This document shows, piece by piece, positions 1-7,647 of a stretch of 64,000 nucleotides of DNA; position 1 is the first letter of the stretch, and each line of letters starts with the position of its first letter. The stretch is from JADGHX01 sp963837755. GTDB lineage: Bacteria > Pseudomonadota > Gammaproteobacteria > Steroidobacterales > Steroidobacteraceae. The notes below the pieces were generated by a model. The model ran no database searches and was not told the DNA's origin. It saw only the letters and a list, made by a program, of their open reading frames with translations. The position numbers and the translations under genes were made by a program. The DNA is taken from the NCBI GenBank assembly GCA_963837755.1, contig CAWIOP010000003.1, positions 1 to 64,000 of the forward strand, written 5' to 3'.

Positions 1-603
1 CGGCGGTTGTTCCCGCTGGTGAGCGAGGCCATCCGTGCGGTGTTGCCGATTGAGCGGCTGCGATACATCGGGCTGTCGCACTTCGAGGCCGACGAGTGCG
101 GGGCGCTGAACGCCCTGCTTGCCGCCGCGCCGGAAGCCGTGCCTGTCTGCGGTCAGCTCGCGGCCATGCTGTCAATTGAGGACTTTGCAGATCGCGCGCC
201 ACGTGCGCTCGCCGATGGGGATGATCTCGCGCTCGGCAACCACACCATGCGGTGGTTCGACACACCGCATATGCCGCATTCGTGGGAATGCGGGCTGATG
301 ATGGATGTGAGCACGCGAACGTTCTTCTGCGGTGATCTGTTTACGCAGGGTGGCGCGGGAGAGATGGCGCTGACGGAGTCTGACATCCTGGGCCCCAGCG
401 AGGCCTTTCGTGCGCCCATGGATTACTTTGCCCACGCGCCTCAGACATCAGACATTCTGGAGAGACTGGCCGGTGAGCGCCCGGCGACACTTGCCTGCAT
501 GCATGGCAGCTCGTGGCGCGGTGATGGGGCGCGGCTGTTGCGCGAGCTATCCGGGATATTGGCGAGTCGGGCGTCGCCGTCCGCTACAGTGCAGGTTGGC
601 TGA
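1..603 (+). CDS. MBL-fold metallo-hydrolase, 5' end outside window
   Basis: The reading frame is open from the first base, so the gene begins upstream of the window; about 200 residues are visible. The text HFEADECGAL near the visible N-terminus matches the H-x-E-x-D metal-binding motif of the beta-lactamase-fold oxygen-binding domain found in flavodiiron proteins. A later HMPHSWECG and FFCGDLF supply further candidate metal ligands (His and Asp), and CMHGSS near the C-terminus is the usual last histidine. No flavodoxin domain follows, so this is a stand-alone MBL-fold hydrolase or oxidoreductase-like protein. The substrate cannot be told. It converges on the hydrolase gene that ends 10 bp away on the other strand. 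Confidence 0.8.
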   Translation, partial: RRLFPLVSEAIRAVLPIERLRYIGLSHFEADECGALNALLAAAPEAVPVCGQLAAMLSIEDFADRAPRALADGDDLALGNHTMRWFDTPHMPHSWECGLMMDVSTRTFFCGDLFTQGGAGEMALTESDILGPSEAFRAPMDYFAHAPQTSDILERLAGERPATLACMHGSSWRGDGARLLRELSGILASRASPSATVQVG

Positions 604-612
604 GAATGGCTC

Positions 613-1461
613 TCAACGGGTCAAGACACGGTGCGCCTCGAGAAAGCGCTCGATGCCCTCCGCGATCTGTTGCCGGCTCACCAGCAGCGCCGAGTTGTGA
701 TCGCCGTGAATCTCGAGAAGTTGTTTGGGCTCGTTCGCGCGTCTGAAAATCGCCTCGGCGTGTGAGAACGGGACGATATCGTCGGTCCGGCTGTGGATCA
801 CGAGCGTTGGCGCGTGAACGCGCGCCACGTACTCCGCGGTCGGATAGTGAAAGCGCGAGAGCAGGCGCACGGGGAAATACCAGTAGAAGTTGCCGGCAAG
901 ATCAGGCGCGGAGGTAAACGTCGAGGCGAGGACGAGCGCCCCGGGCGACACGTCCTTCGCGAGATTCGCGGCAATCGGCCCGCCGAGAGATTCGCCAACG
1001 ATCACGATGCTCCTGGGCGAATGCCGCTTCGTGTTCGTCAGGTAATCCCACGCGGCCTGAGCGTCGAGGTAAGTGCCCTGTTCGTCCGGTGTGCCGCTGC
1101 TTCGTCCGAAGCCGCGGTAGTCGAACAGGAACACGGCGAGCCCCATGTCGTGAAAGATTTCGAGCCAGTCCAGGCGATGTGAAATATTGCCGGCGTTGCC
1201 ATGGCAGAAGAGCACCGTGGGAGCGCCCGCTCCCGATGCAACGTACCAGCCGTGCAGCTCGTTGCGATCGGCTGTGGTGATCCGGACTTCTTCGAAATCG
1301 AGCCCGATTTCAGCCGGCGTTGCCGTCAGCGCGCGGCCTGGGATGTTCGGGAAGTAGATGAGTCGCGACTGGTAAAGATAGACGTAGGCGATCAGGACTA
1401 CGTACCCCGCGACGCCCGTCAGCGAGATCAGCAGTAGCGCGCGCACGATGTTGCCCCACAC
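613..1461 (-). CDS. Membrane-anchored alpha/beta hydrolase (ABHD13/17 or YfhR-like)
   Basis: The 282-residue protein has one N-terminal transmembrane helix (about residues 7-30) followed by an alpha/beta-hydrolase fold. The oxyanion-side motif FCHGNAGN, the nucleophile elbow GESLGG, the acid in SRTDDIVP and the histidine in HGDHNSAL give a complete Ser-Asp-His triad in the right order. The LIYFPNIPGR start of the catalytic region is typical of the bem46/ABHD13 group. These are serine hydrolases of unknown natural substrate, probably with the active site in the periplasm or at the membrane. It lies 3 bp downstream of the HIT gene on the same strand, so the two are probably cotranscribed. Confidence 0.85.
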   Translation of the reverse strand: MWGNIVRALLLISLTGVAGYVVLIAYVYLYQSRLIYFPNIPGRALTATPAEIGLDFEEVRITTADRNELHGWYVASGAGAPTVLFCHGNAGNISHRLDWLEIFHDMGLAVFLFDYRGFGRSSGTPDEQGTYLDAQAAWDYLTNTKRHSPRSIVIVGESLGGPIAANLAKDVSPGALVLASTFTSAPDLAGNFYWYFPVRLLSRFHYPTAEYVARVHAPTLVIHSRTDDIVPFSHAEAIFRRANEPKQLLEIHGDHNSALLVSRQQIAEGIERFLEAHRVLTR

Positions 1462-1464
1462 GCT

Positions 1465-1887
1465 TCACACCTTGGGCCCAATCGCAGCGCGAATTTTCTG
1501 CGCCAGCGCCGTGGCATCCGCATCGAGCTGTGTCGCCGGCCAACCTATCGTCAGCCCCTTGTCTCTGCCGGGCTTGGGGATGATATGAAAATGGACGTGC
1601 TGAACCACTTGATGAGCGCCCCGCCCATTGTTCTCGAGCACGTTGTACTCCCGCGTTCCCGTCGCAGCGATCACCGCGCGGCAGATGCGCGGCAAGACTC
1701 GCCCAAGCGCGGCCGCGGACTCATCGGATAGCTGATCCAGCGTCTCAGCGGGTTCTTTGGGAATGACGAGCGTGTGCCCGCGGCTGAGCGGGTTGATGTC
1801 GAGGAACGCGAACACTTTCTCGTCCTCGTAGAGCTTGTGGCACGGGATTTGTCCCGCGATGATTTTCTGGAAGATCGTGTCGGTCAT
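1465..1887 (-). CDS. HIT family protein (histidine triad nucleotide-binding hydrolase)
   Basis: This 140-residue protein carries the histidine triad HVHFH (about residues 97-101), preceded by the NGRGAHQVVQ loop that binds the nucleotide phosphates. Proteins of this family hydrolyse phosphoramidate or adenylated nucleotides in the cytoplasm. An upstream in-frame start is possible, but I place the start at MTDTIFQKI because a GGAGG ribosome-binding site sits a few bases before it and the homology to HIT proteins begins there. The gene is followed at once by the alpha/beta hydrolase and is divergent from the Nramp-like gene. Confidence 0.92.
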   Translation of the reverse strand: MTDTIFQKIIAGQIPCHKLYEDEKVFAFLDINPLSRGHTLVIPKEPAETLDQLSDESAAALGRVLPRICRAVIAATGTREYNVLENNGRGAHQVVQHVHFHIIPKPGRDKGLTIGWPATQLDADATALAQKIRAAIGPKV

Positions 1888-2075
1888 TGCCCGCCTCCGG
1901 CACTTGCCCCTGTGTAGTGCGTTTCGTTCCGGCTGAAAGAGCGCCGCGATGAAGAATACATGGCAACCGAGGTCAACCGCACGCACATCGCCCGCCGGGT
2001 TGCGCGTTCCAGGCAGGCTCGCGCTGGGTGTGTTTATGATTGGGGGTCGCTATATTGACGGCAGAGTGACAACGA

Positions 2076-3431
2076 ATGCGTAGGTCTCAACCAAATTACA
2101 AATCCTCGGCTGACCGGCAGATTCCGCCTATTCCTCCGGCGTCGGAGTCGCTGGAGTCAGTCCTCGCCAGGGAGAAGAACCCGGTAAAGCGCTTTTTCAG
2201 GGCCCTGGGGCCAGGTGTCATCAGCGGCGCCTCGGATGACGACCCATCCGGCATCGGGACGTACGCGCAAGCGGGCGCGGCGCTCGGGTTCTCCGCACTT
2301 TGGACGGCGCTCTTCACCTTCCCGATGATGTGGGCGGTTCAATTCATGTGCGCCAAGATCGGCATGGTGAGTGGCACCGGCCTTGCGGGCGTCCTGCGCA
2401 AGCATTACTCGCGTTGGCTGCTCTACCCGGTTATTGCCGGCCTGGTTGTCGCGAACACGATCAATGCCGGGGTAGACATCGGCGCCATCGCGGCCGCGAT
2501 CAACCTGCTCGTGCCGATCCCCGCCGCGGCGATGATCGTGCCGATCACGCTGATCATTCTGGTGCTGCAGATCTGGGGTTCTTATCGGCTCATCGCCAAT
2601 ACGTTCAAATGGCTCGCGTTCGCGCTGCTCGGTTACATCCTGGCCGCGTTCTTCGCGCACCCGCACTGGAGCGAAGTGTTGCGCGGCACGCTCGTTCCAA
2701 GCGTCAGTCTGACTCCCCACTACCTGACCATTCTCGTGGCGATCCTGGGGACGACGATCACGCCCTATCTGTTCTTCTGGCAGGCGGACCAGGAAGTCGA
2801 GGAAGAGATTTCGATGGGTCGTCGCGCACTGTCGCAACGCAGAGGCGCAACGCGCACCGAATTGAAATACGCCAACTGGGATGTCGCAAGCGGCATGCTG
2901 TTCTCCAACGTCGTGATGTATTTCATCATGCTGACCACGGCGGCGACGCTATTTGAAGCAGGCAAGGTGGACATCCAGTCCGCCGCCGACGCAGCCCAGG
3001 CGCTCAAGCCCCTGGCCGGTGACGCCGCCTATGTGCTGCTCGCAGTGGGTCTCATCGGCACAGGATTCATGTGCGTGCCGATTCTCACCGCCTCCGCGGC
3101 CTACGCGCTGGCAGAGGCCATGGGCTGGAAACACGGGCTTGATCAGAAGCCGCGCCGCGCGAGGCTCTTTTATGGGGTGATCACACTTTCCACCCTCATC
3201 GGGATGCTCATCAATTTCGTGGGTGTCAATCCGATGACGGCACTGCTGTGGACCGCGGTCATCAATGGACTGGTCGCGCCGCCGATCCTGGTCGTCATCA
3301 TGCTCATCGCCAACAATAAGTCGGTGCTCGGAAACAAGGTCAACGGCCGTGTCATCAATATTGCGGGTTGGGGTACGACGGCAATCCTGTTTGCGGCGGC
3401 CATCGCTTTGCTGCTGACATGGAGCCGATGA
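2076..3431 (+). CDS. Nramp (SLC11)-family transporter, non-canonical metal site
   Basis: The 451-residue protein has about 11 hydrophobic helices. The first helix carries SGASDDDPSGIGTYA where classical Nramp proteins have the DPGN metal-binding motif. In helix 6, at the place of the MPH motif whose methionine binds Mn or Fe, the sequence reads ITPYLFFWQ. The conserved aspartate is kept but the asparagine and methionine are not, so this is not an ordinary MntH manganese transporter. Branches of the family with such changes include magnesium transporters (NRMT) and proteins of unknown substrate. The substrate here is inference only. A TATATT -10-like box lies just upstream. The gene converges on the EF-hand gene. 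Confidence 0.88.
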   Translation: MRRSQPNYKSSADRQIPPIPPASESLESVLAREKNPVKRFFRALGPGVISGASDDDPSGIGTYAQAGAALGFSALWTALFTFPMMWAVQFMCAKIGMVSGTGLAGVLRKHYSRWLLYPVIAGLVVANTINAGVDIGAIAAAINLLVPIPAAAMIVPITLIILVLQIWGSYRLIANTFKWLAFALLGYILAAFFAHPHWSEVLRGTLVPSVSLTPHYLTILVAILGTTITPYLFFWQADQEVEEEISMGRRALSQRRGATRTELKYANWDVASGMLFSNVVMYFIMLTTAATLFEAGKVDIQSAADAAQALKPLAGDAAYVLLAVGLIGTGFMCVPILTASAAYALAEAMGWKHGLDQKPRRARLFYGVITLSTLIGMLINFVGVNPMTALLWTAVINGLVAPPILVVIMLIANNKSVLGNKVNGRVINIAGWGTTAILFAAAIALLLTWSR

Positions 3432-3487
3432 GGTACACCTGAGCGCGTAGCAAAGGCACGGCGCTGCCCGGCAGGAAGTGGCGAGTC

Positions 3488-3510
3488 GCTAGCCCGAAAT
3501 GCGGGCTAGC
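3488..3510. terminator. Palindrome between convergent genes, possible terminator
   Basis: GCTAGCCCG, five loop bases and CGGGCTAGC form a perfect 9-bp stem between the convergent Nramp and EF-hand genes. It overlaps the EF-hand stop codon. There is no T-run, so it may be a weak or factor-assisted terminator. Confidence 0.4.
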
Positions 3511-3730
3511 TCGTCCACCAAACGATGAACTCCTTGAACCCGATATAGCCGTTGCCTTCCGTATCGGCGACTTCGAAATCCAGCAGGCACTCTTCGCGAG
3601 ACACATCGCCGTCGAGTTTCTGGAGCAGGGAATGGAATTCCTCCCGGTCGATGAAGCCGTCGCCGTTGGGGTCGCAAGATTCGAAAGCCTTGCGCAACTC
3701 CGCAATTTCTTTATCGGTCAGTTTTGCCAT
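3506..3730 (-). CDS. Small EF-hand calcium-binding protein
   Basis: The 74-residue protein contains two complete EF-hand loops, DPNGDGFIDREE (about residues 20-31) and DTEGNGYIGFKE (about 57-68), each with acidic or oxygen ligands at positions 1, 3, 5 and 12. It has no signal peptide and looks cytosolic. It is probably a calmodulin-like calcium sensor or buffer; no partner is evident. The start at MAKLTDKEI is chosen because AGGAG lies 6 bases upstream and the longer frame adds only unstructured sequence. Confidence 0.85.
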   Translation of the reverse strand: MAKLTDKEIAELRKAFESCDPNGDGFIDREEFHSLLQKLDGDVSREECLLDFEVADTEGNGYIGFKEFIVWWTS

Positions 3731-3954
3731 GAACGCTCCTGCATGTCCGGGGTGCGGCTTTCGTAGTTGGCGTTCCCCTGCACTGGGTAGTGCAAAGTAC
3801 GCAACGGCGCACATGCAGAATGTGACTCAGCTCAAACTCTGGACGGTCCGTCCGAGCGCGGTGTTGAAGGCGTTCGACGTGGGCAGACACGTGCCACCAC
3901 ACGCATGTAGCGCCGCTCCGCACGCATGCGGTGAGGCCGCACGTAGTAACGCGG

Positions 3955-4075
3955 CCGCCGGCGTTGCGCTCGAGGTGCAGCGTGCGGATGTCGTTCGCGC
4001 CCGCGCAGATCACGAGGCTGGCCGTCAAGGGCATCAGCCGCCTCGGCATTGCGCGCACCTGCGGGCAAATGCCGC
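3955..4075 (-). pseudogene. Internally deleted relic of an SCO/SenC gene
   Basis: On the minus strand the frame reads CPQVRAMPRRLMPLTASLV, then ICAGA, then NDIRTLHLERNAG. The first part matches the start and signal peptide of the intact SCO gene at 19729-20415 (VSAMLRRVVLVTAGLAVCAG). The last part matches its final residues (NDIRTLYLERGS). About 190 middle codons are missing. The DNA also matches well by eye on both sides of the join, for example CGTGCGGATGTCGTTC at 3982-3997 against the end of the intact gene. The remnant is most simply a paralogous or duplicated copy that suffered a large internal deletion. No matching copy of the neighbouring selenium-binding-protein gene was seen. Confidence 0.65.
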
Positions 4076-4096
4076 GAGAGCGCTTGACGTCTTCGG

Positions 4097-4432
4097 CTAG
4101 CTGACGAACTTCGCAATGGTAAACGCCAGGGCGGCGACGGCGATGATTGCCCCGACGATCCATTTGATGATCGAGGTTTCAACAGCGCTGATCTTGGCTT
4201 CGAAAGAGCCGATCCTGTCTGCAAGCGCAACGACAGAATCCTTGACGGCATCGATCTTATCCCTGACCACATCGATCTTGTCCCTGACCGCATCAATTTT
4301 GGCATCCAGGCGGCGCATGTCGACCTTCGTCGCCGAGACATCGCGCTGGATATGTTCGGTTCTCTCTTCGAGCCGGGCGAGCCGCGCCTCCATAAAATTC
4401 TCCGCTTCGAATTTTCTTGCTGGAAATGCCAT
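4097..4432 (-). CDS. Coiled-coil protein with C-terminal membrane anchor
   Basis: The 111-residue protein is almost all charged heptad-like helix (ARLARLEERTEHIQRDV and repeats of DAVRDKID/DVVRDKID/DAVKDSV) and ends in one hydrophobic helix, IIKWIVGAIIAVAALAFTIA, then KFVS. This is a tail-anchored coiled coil, similar in plan to DUF1640/CCDC90-type and XhlA-like proteins. The function is unknown. GGAGGAA lies 6 bases before the chosen ATG. A paralogue at 5719-6048 shares the same anchor sequence, so the two may pair with each other in the membrane. Confidence 0.75.
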   Translation of the reverse strand: MAFPARKFEAENFMEARLARLEERTEHIQRDVSATKVDMRRLDAKIDAVRDKIDVVRDKIDAVKDSVVALADRIGSFEAKISAVETSIIKWIVGAIIAVAALAFTIAKFVS

Positions 4433-4558
4433 GAAGATTCCTCCGTGGCATCGAAGTATCTGCTCGCAGATGGATATCGTCCACAACGAGAGAGTCACGA
4501 AAGTACGAGTGCGATTGTTCTTCTTTGCGCCTGCGCGTGAGGTCGCCGGCGTGTTCAG

Positions 4559-5092
4559 CTACATGTACATCCTCATCGCCTCCGGCCTGAAGCAACCTTG
4601 CTCAGCCAATGATGTCATCGTCTTTCCCACGACGACATAGTCCACCAGCAGCATGTCGATCTTCTGGAACGTGTAGCGCAGCCGCTTGGCGCAGCCTACG
4701 TCCCATTCAGTGGGCTCCGCGCGCCCGCTGGGGTGGAGCATTCGCTTGAGCAGCCTGGGGTAGTGCGCAATGGGCACGCCCCGGCGGAAGCGCCGCAGGA
4801 GCAGGGCCTCTGCGCTCGTGAAGATGTCGCGCTCCGTTGCGGGGTGGAGCGTTGTGCCGTCGTGTGTGTAGAGCACCGGCGGGTAGGCGTGTTCGTCCAG
4901 CGCAGTGAAATCGTCGTCTTCGATGCCGAACATCAGATGCACCGGTATCCAGAAAGCCTTTCGGTGCCGCGTTCGTCGCCGCGGCGCGGGTAGCGCGGGC
5001 ATTGAAGGGATCTGGAGTTGAATGGGCGCGTCTGGCGCGGGCACGGGGGTGGCTGCCTGCGATTGCGCGCAGGAAATCTGGCCGAGTTCCAT
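4559..5092 (-). CDS. Hypothetical protein
   Basis: The 177-residue protein is not recognised. It has a proline- and alanine-rich N-terminal third (residues 1-45) and a more folded remainder with aromatic and charged residues (WIPVHLMFGIEDDDF, KRLRYTFQKIDMLLVDYVVV). There is no signal peptide or membrane helix. An AGGAGAG ribosome-binding site at the proper distance supports the ATG at 5092. It stands between the two paralogous coiled-coil genes on the same strand, but the gaps are too wide to claim an operon. Confidence 0.55.
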   Translation of the reverse strand: MELGQISCAQSQAATPVPAPDAPIQLQIPSMPALPAPRRRTRHRKAFWIPVHLMFGIEDDDFTALDEHAYPPVLYTHDGTTLHPATERDIFTSAEALLLRRFRRGVPIAHYPRLLKRMLHPSGRAEPTEWDVGCAKRLRYTFQKIDMLLVDYVVVGKTMTSLAEQGCFRPEAMRMYM

Positions 5093-5187
5093 GAGCTCTC
5101 TCCTTGAGAAAGACTGCGCGCACGAACGCAGGGTGTGCCGGCGGGCGCACGCGCAGTCGGAGCGGAGTGGATGCGCGGGTGCGTTGG

Positions 5188-5454
5188 CTAGCGGCGCTTC
5201 GGCACGCGGCCGAATGCAGCGAGCAGCTGCCGGGCCTTGAGGGCTTCGGCGGACGCGTTCCCTTTTCGCTGCGGGGGTTGGCCGCTCAGATCGCTGAGGA
5301 TCTTCGTAGCCACCGCCAGCAGCGCGCTCGCGTGTTGCAGGCCGGGCAGAAGCACTGCCGCAACGTCAGCGAGGGGAGGGCTCTTGGATGTGGGGTTGTG
5401 ACGGGTGGGGGCTGTTGAGGGGATGGTTTTTCCGGGTACTCTTTCCTGAATCAT
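5188..5454 (-). CDS. Hypothetical small protein
   Basis: This 88-residue frame has a disordered, Pro/Ser/Thr-rich start and a helical middle (ADVAAVLLPGLQHASALLAV). A GAGG motif lies 6 bases before the ATG. I recognise no family. Other frames of similar size overlap here on both strands, so the call is weak. Confidence 0.3.
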   Translation of the reverse strand: MIQERVPGKTIPSTAPTRHNPTSKSPPLADVAAVLLPGLQHASALLAVATKILSDLSGQPPQRKGNASAEALKARQLLAAFGRVPKRR

Positions 5455-5718
5455 GAGCGCCTCTTACCAGGTGTTCGTGACCAGGGGCGCGGCGGTGTTG
5501 CAAGCACCGACGCGCTCCGCCCTCCTGCTCTTGCTCGCGCGGACGATGAACGGCACGCATGTCGGGCTCGAACAGGATCTCGCTTCGGCGCGGTTCAATG
5601 CGCCGAAGGTGAGCCGATGTGAGAGCGAGGGGCCGCGGGTCTCAGTGCGAATAATTGCGGCGTTTGTATAGAAATAGGGTCGGCGTGCCGTCATCGCAAC
5701 GATGCGACGCCGATTCAG

Positions 5719-6048
5719 CTAGCTGACGAATTTGGCGATGGCAAACGCGAGCGCGCCGGTCGAAATCACTGTTCCGATGATCCACTTGATCATCGCGGTC
5801 TCGAGAGCGTTGATTTCTGCCCTCAATCCGCCGATATCGGCCTTCGTAGAACAAAAATCCGCTTTCGTGGCGAGGTGCGGCAGAACGGCGACGACGGCGC
5901 TGAGATCGGCCCGGATCGCGGCATACGAGGTTTCAAGAGCGGTCAGCCGTTTCAAAATGTCGTCCACGTTGCCTCCGTCGTTCCCGCCGGTCACAAGTGA
6001 GGCAGCGCGCTTGCCGCGAAAATGTTCGAGCCCTATGGCGCCACCCAT
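5719..6048 (-). CDS. Coiled-coil protein with C-terminal membrane anchor, paralogue
   Basis: The 110-residue protein has a helical middle (DDILKRLTALETSYAAIRAD) and a C-terminal hydrophobic helix, MIKWIIGTVISTGALAFAIA then KFVS. The anchor is nearly identical to that of the protein at 4097-4432, including the WI-G-IAKFVS pattern, while the N-terminal halves have diverged. The start at MGGAIGLEH is supported by GGAG upstream. The two proteins are probably products of an old local duplication. Function unknown. Confidence 0.7.
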   Translation of the reverse strand: MGGAIGLEHFRGKRAASLVTGGNDGGNVDDILKRLTALETSYAAIRADLSAVVAVLPHLATKADFCSTKADIGGLRAEINALETAMIKWIIGTVISTGALAFAIAKFVS

Positions 6049-6345
6049 GCTGATTCTCCGGCACTCAATGACCCGACACGTGAAGTGGCCCATCCCGTCA
6101 TGACGCCTTTTAGACGTACCTGGATCGGCAACGAGGGGATGGGCCGTTTCTCACGATTCACCCGCATGGTCTGTGCGAGCGGCGCGAGTATTGAGCTGTA
6201 TCGATTTGTCGTCAACAACAAGAAGAGCACAAAGATACGAGCTGCGCGAGCGAAGATCGGAGAGGAATTCCACTACTCAATTCTGCAGCGACGCGTGCGT
6301 ACCTCACTTCACTGCGAAGATCATCTTGATAACTCCCCACGCCGC

Positions 6346-6820
6346 TCACTTGTCCCGCGCAAACAAACGCAGATCGATCGATGCCGCCATCGCCTGGTGC
6401 CCGGCGTCGCTCGGGTGCAAATGATCGCCACTGTCGAGGGTGGGCAGGATGTGGCCCGGGCGGGCGGGGTCGCGAGTTGCCTGGTCGAAATCGACGACCG
6501 CGTCGAATGCGCCAGCGGTGCGGATCCACGCGTTGACCTCTTGACGCTTTGCCTCACCCGCCGCTGAGTGAAAGGGAGCTTCGACGCCCTCGAGCGGCAT
6601 CAACGTGGCGCCCCAGATCTCGATGCCTTTCGCGTGAGCGCGGGTGATCAGCGTTTTCATGCCCTCGATGATTTGTCGAGCAGACACCTGGTCCGTGGGT
6701 GTTGCAGGCATGCTCAGCGGCGCTGATGTCGTTTGTCCCTTCGAACAGCAGAATCCAGCGTACACCGGGTTTGCTCAGGGCATCGCGATCGAAGCGCGAT
6801 AGCGCACTCGGTCCGACGAA
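6346..6820 (-). pseudogene. SGNH/GDSL hydrolase remnant, 5'-truncated and frameshifted
   Basis: Minus-strand text from about 6814 reads GPSALSRFDRDALSKPGVRW, then ILLFEGTNDI, which is the middle of an SGNH hydrolase including the GxND block III. The frame then shifts near 6740-6765. The next frame supplies the rest of the family to its end, with SGDHLHPSDAGHQAMA carrying the catalytic Asp-x-x-His of block V. The N-terminal block with the catalytic serine is absent. Truncation plus a frameshift mark this as a dead gene for a secreted esterase-like enzyme. Confidence 0.7.
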
Positions 6821-6836
6821 CGGATCTCCGTCATGC

Positions 6837-6908
6837 CTCGCCGAGCGCGCGGGGGAGGTCGTCAGCATCGATGACTTGCTCAGCCACGTCTGGTCCGGCG
6901 TCATCGTC
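6837..6908 (+). pseudogene. Fragment of a winged-helix (Trans_reg_C) DNA-binding domain
   Basis: The plus strand encodes LAERAGEVVSIDDLLSHVW then SGVIV, which resembles the recognition-helix region of OmpR/CadC-type winged-helix domains (consensus about LLxxxGxVVSRxxLLxxVWP). Only about 24 codons survive, and the frame upstream and downstream is unrelated. It abuts the SGNH relic. Confidence 0.45.
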
Positions 6909-6999
6909 GTGCGGAGCCGGCGGCCAGCAGGGCGCGAGCCCTGCGGCGCGGACCGGGTATCGCCGCATCGATGGCCGTGATCGACGAACTCAGCAAGAT

Positions 7000-7090
7000 C
7001 CCGGGCTCCTCGGTCATGCCGTCGGCGAAGGGCTCCTGGTTCATCTCTTCGGTCAGGTCGAGAAATGGCAGGATGGCGATGGGCGGAATC
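7000..7090 (-). pseudogene. Fragment of a CadC-type TPR regulator or adenylate-cyclase-like protein
   Basis: The minus strand encodes IAILPFLDLTEEMNQEPFAD then GMTEE. This is close to the SIAVLPF-D-S---D-EYFADGMTEE signature that follows the winged-helix domain in CadC-like TPR regulators. The rest of the protein is missing. It points the opposite way from the winged-helix fragment at 6837-6908, so the two pieces are either an internally inverted gene or bits of two genes. Confidence 0.6.
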
Positions 7091-7485
7091 CTTCCCGGTA
7101 GAGAAACGGAAAACTTCATCTACCGTCCGACTCCGCAAGATTCTGCGGTGAATCCAACAGGGTGATGTAACCCTGCGGGGAATAAGAAATCCCGCACGAA
7201 TGATCCGGCCAATACCCATCGATCGAGCACGAAGATCGCATCAAGCGTCCTCTACCTGCCGCCTACATCCGTCGTCTCATACGCTTTCCGGAGGAAGATT
7301 TCGTGACGCTCACGGGCTGCAGTTATTGGAAATGTCCGTTGATCTAGATCGGCTCGGGCATCGATTGAACTTATGCTGTTCTGCATGAGTGCGACATCCC
7401 GTCTCACCTGTGGTATTTTCTGCGAGCCGGTGTCGCTGCATGAGGTGCCTCTCAATAGAGACACCCACGGCGCTGGCGTGCGTAG
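7091..7485. other. Intergenic stretch with no gene seen
   Basis: No frame here has recognisable protein content or a good ribosome-binding site. It lies between the regulator fragment and the riboswitch, so it probably holds the promoter of the riboswitch-controlled transcript. Confidence 0.5.
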
Positions 7486-7572
7486 TGACTAACGGCAAAC
7501 CCGTCGAAAGGCGGGGACGCAAAGCCACCGGTCTAAGGGCGCAAGGTCTACGACAGCGGGGTTGCCACGCTC
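7486..7572 (+). promoter_or_regulatory. GEMM-I cyclic-di-GMP riboswitch
   Basis: The segment reads ACGGCAAACCCGTCGAAAGG, then CGGGGACGCAAAGCCACCGG, then TCTAAGG, and later AGCGGGGTTGCC. It matches the type I cyclic-di-GMP aptamer. The GGCAA/TTGCC closing helix, the CCCGTC-GAAA-GGCGGG hairpin with its GAAA tetraloop, the invariant GACGCAAAGCC core, the CTAA and the AGCGGGGTT strand are all present and in order. The aptamer ends about 75 bases before the start codon of the SPOR-like gene, so it probably controls that transcript in response to the second messenger. Whether it acts as an ON or OFF switch cannot be read from the sequence. Confidence 0.93.
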
Positions 7573-7647
7573 GCTCCAACTGAGCGAGGTGCAATTCGTT
7601 TGGGTCGTGTCTCGCGCTCCGACCTGCGGCAGCATCCAGGGAGCGTT

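Noticed and set aside
5453..5694. Overlapping small frames on both strands
   Set aside because: Neither has a convincing ribosome-binding site and domain; they overlap each other and the hypothetical gene at 5188-5454.
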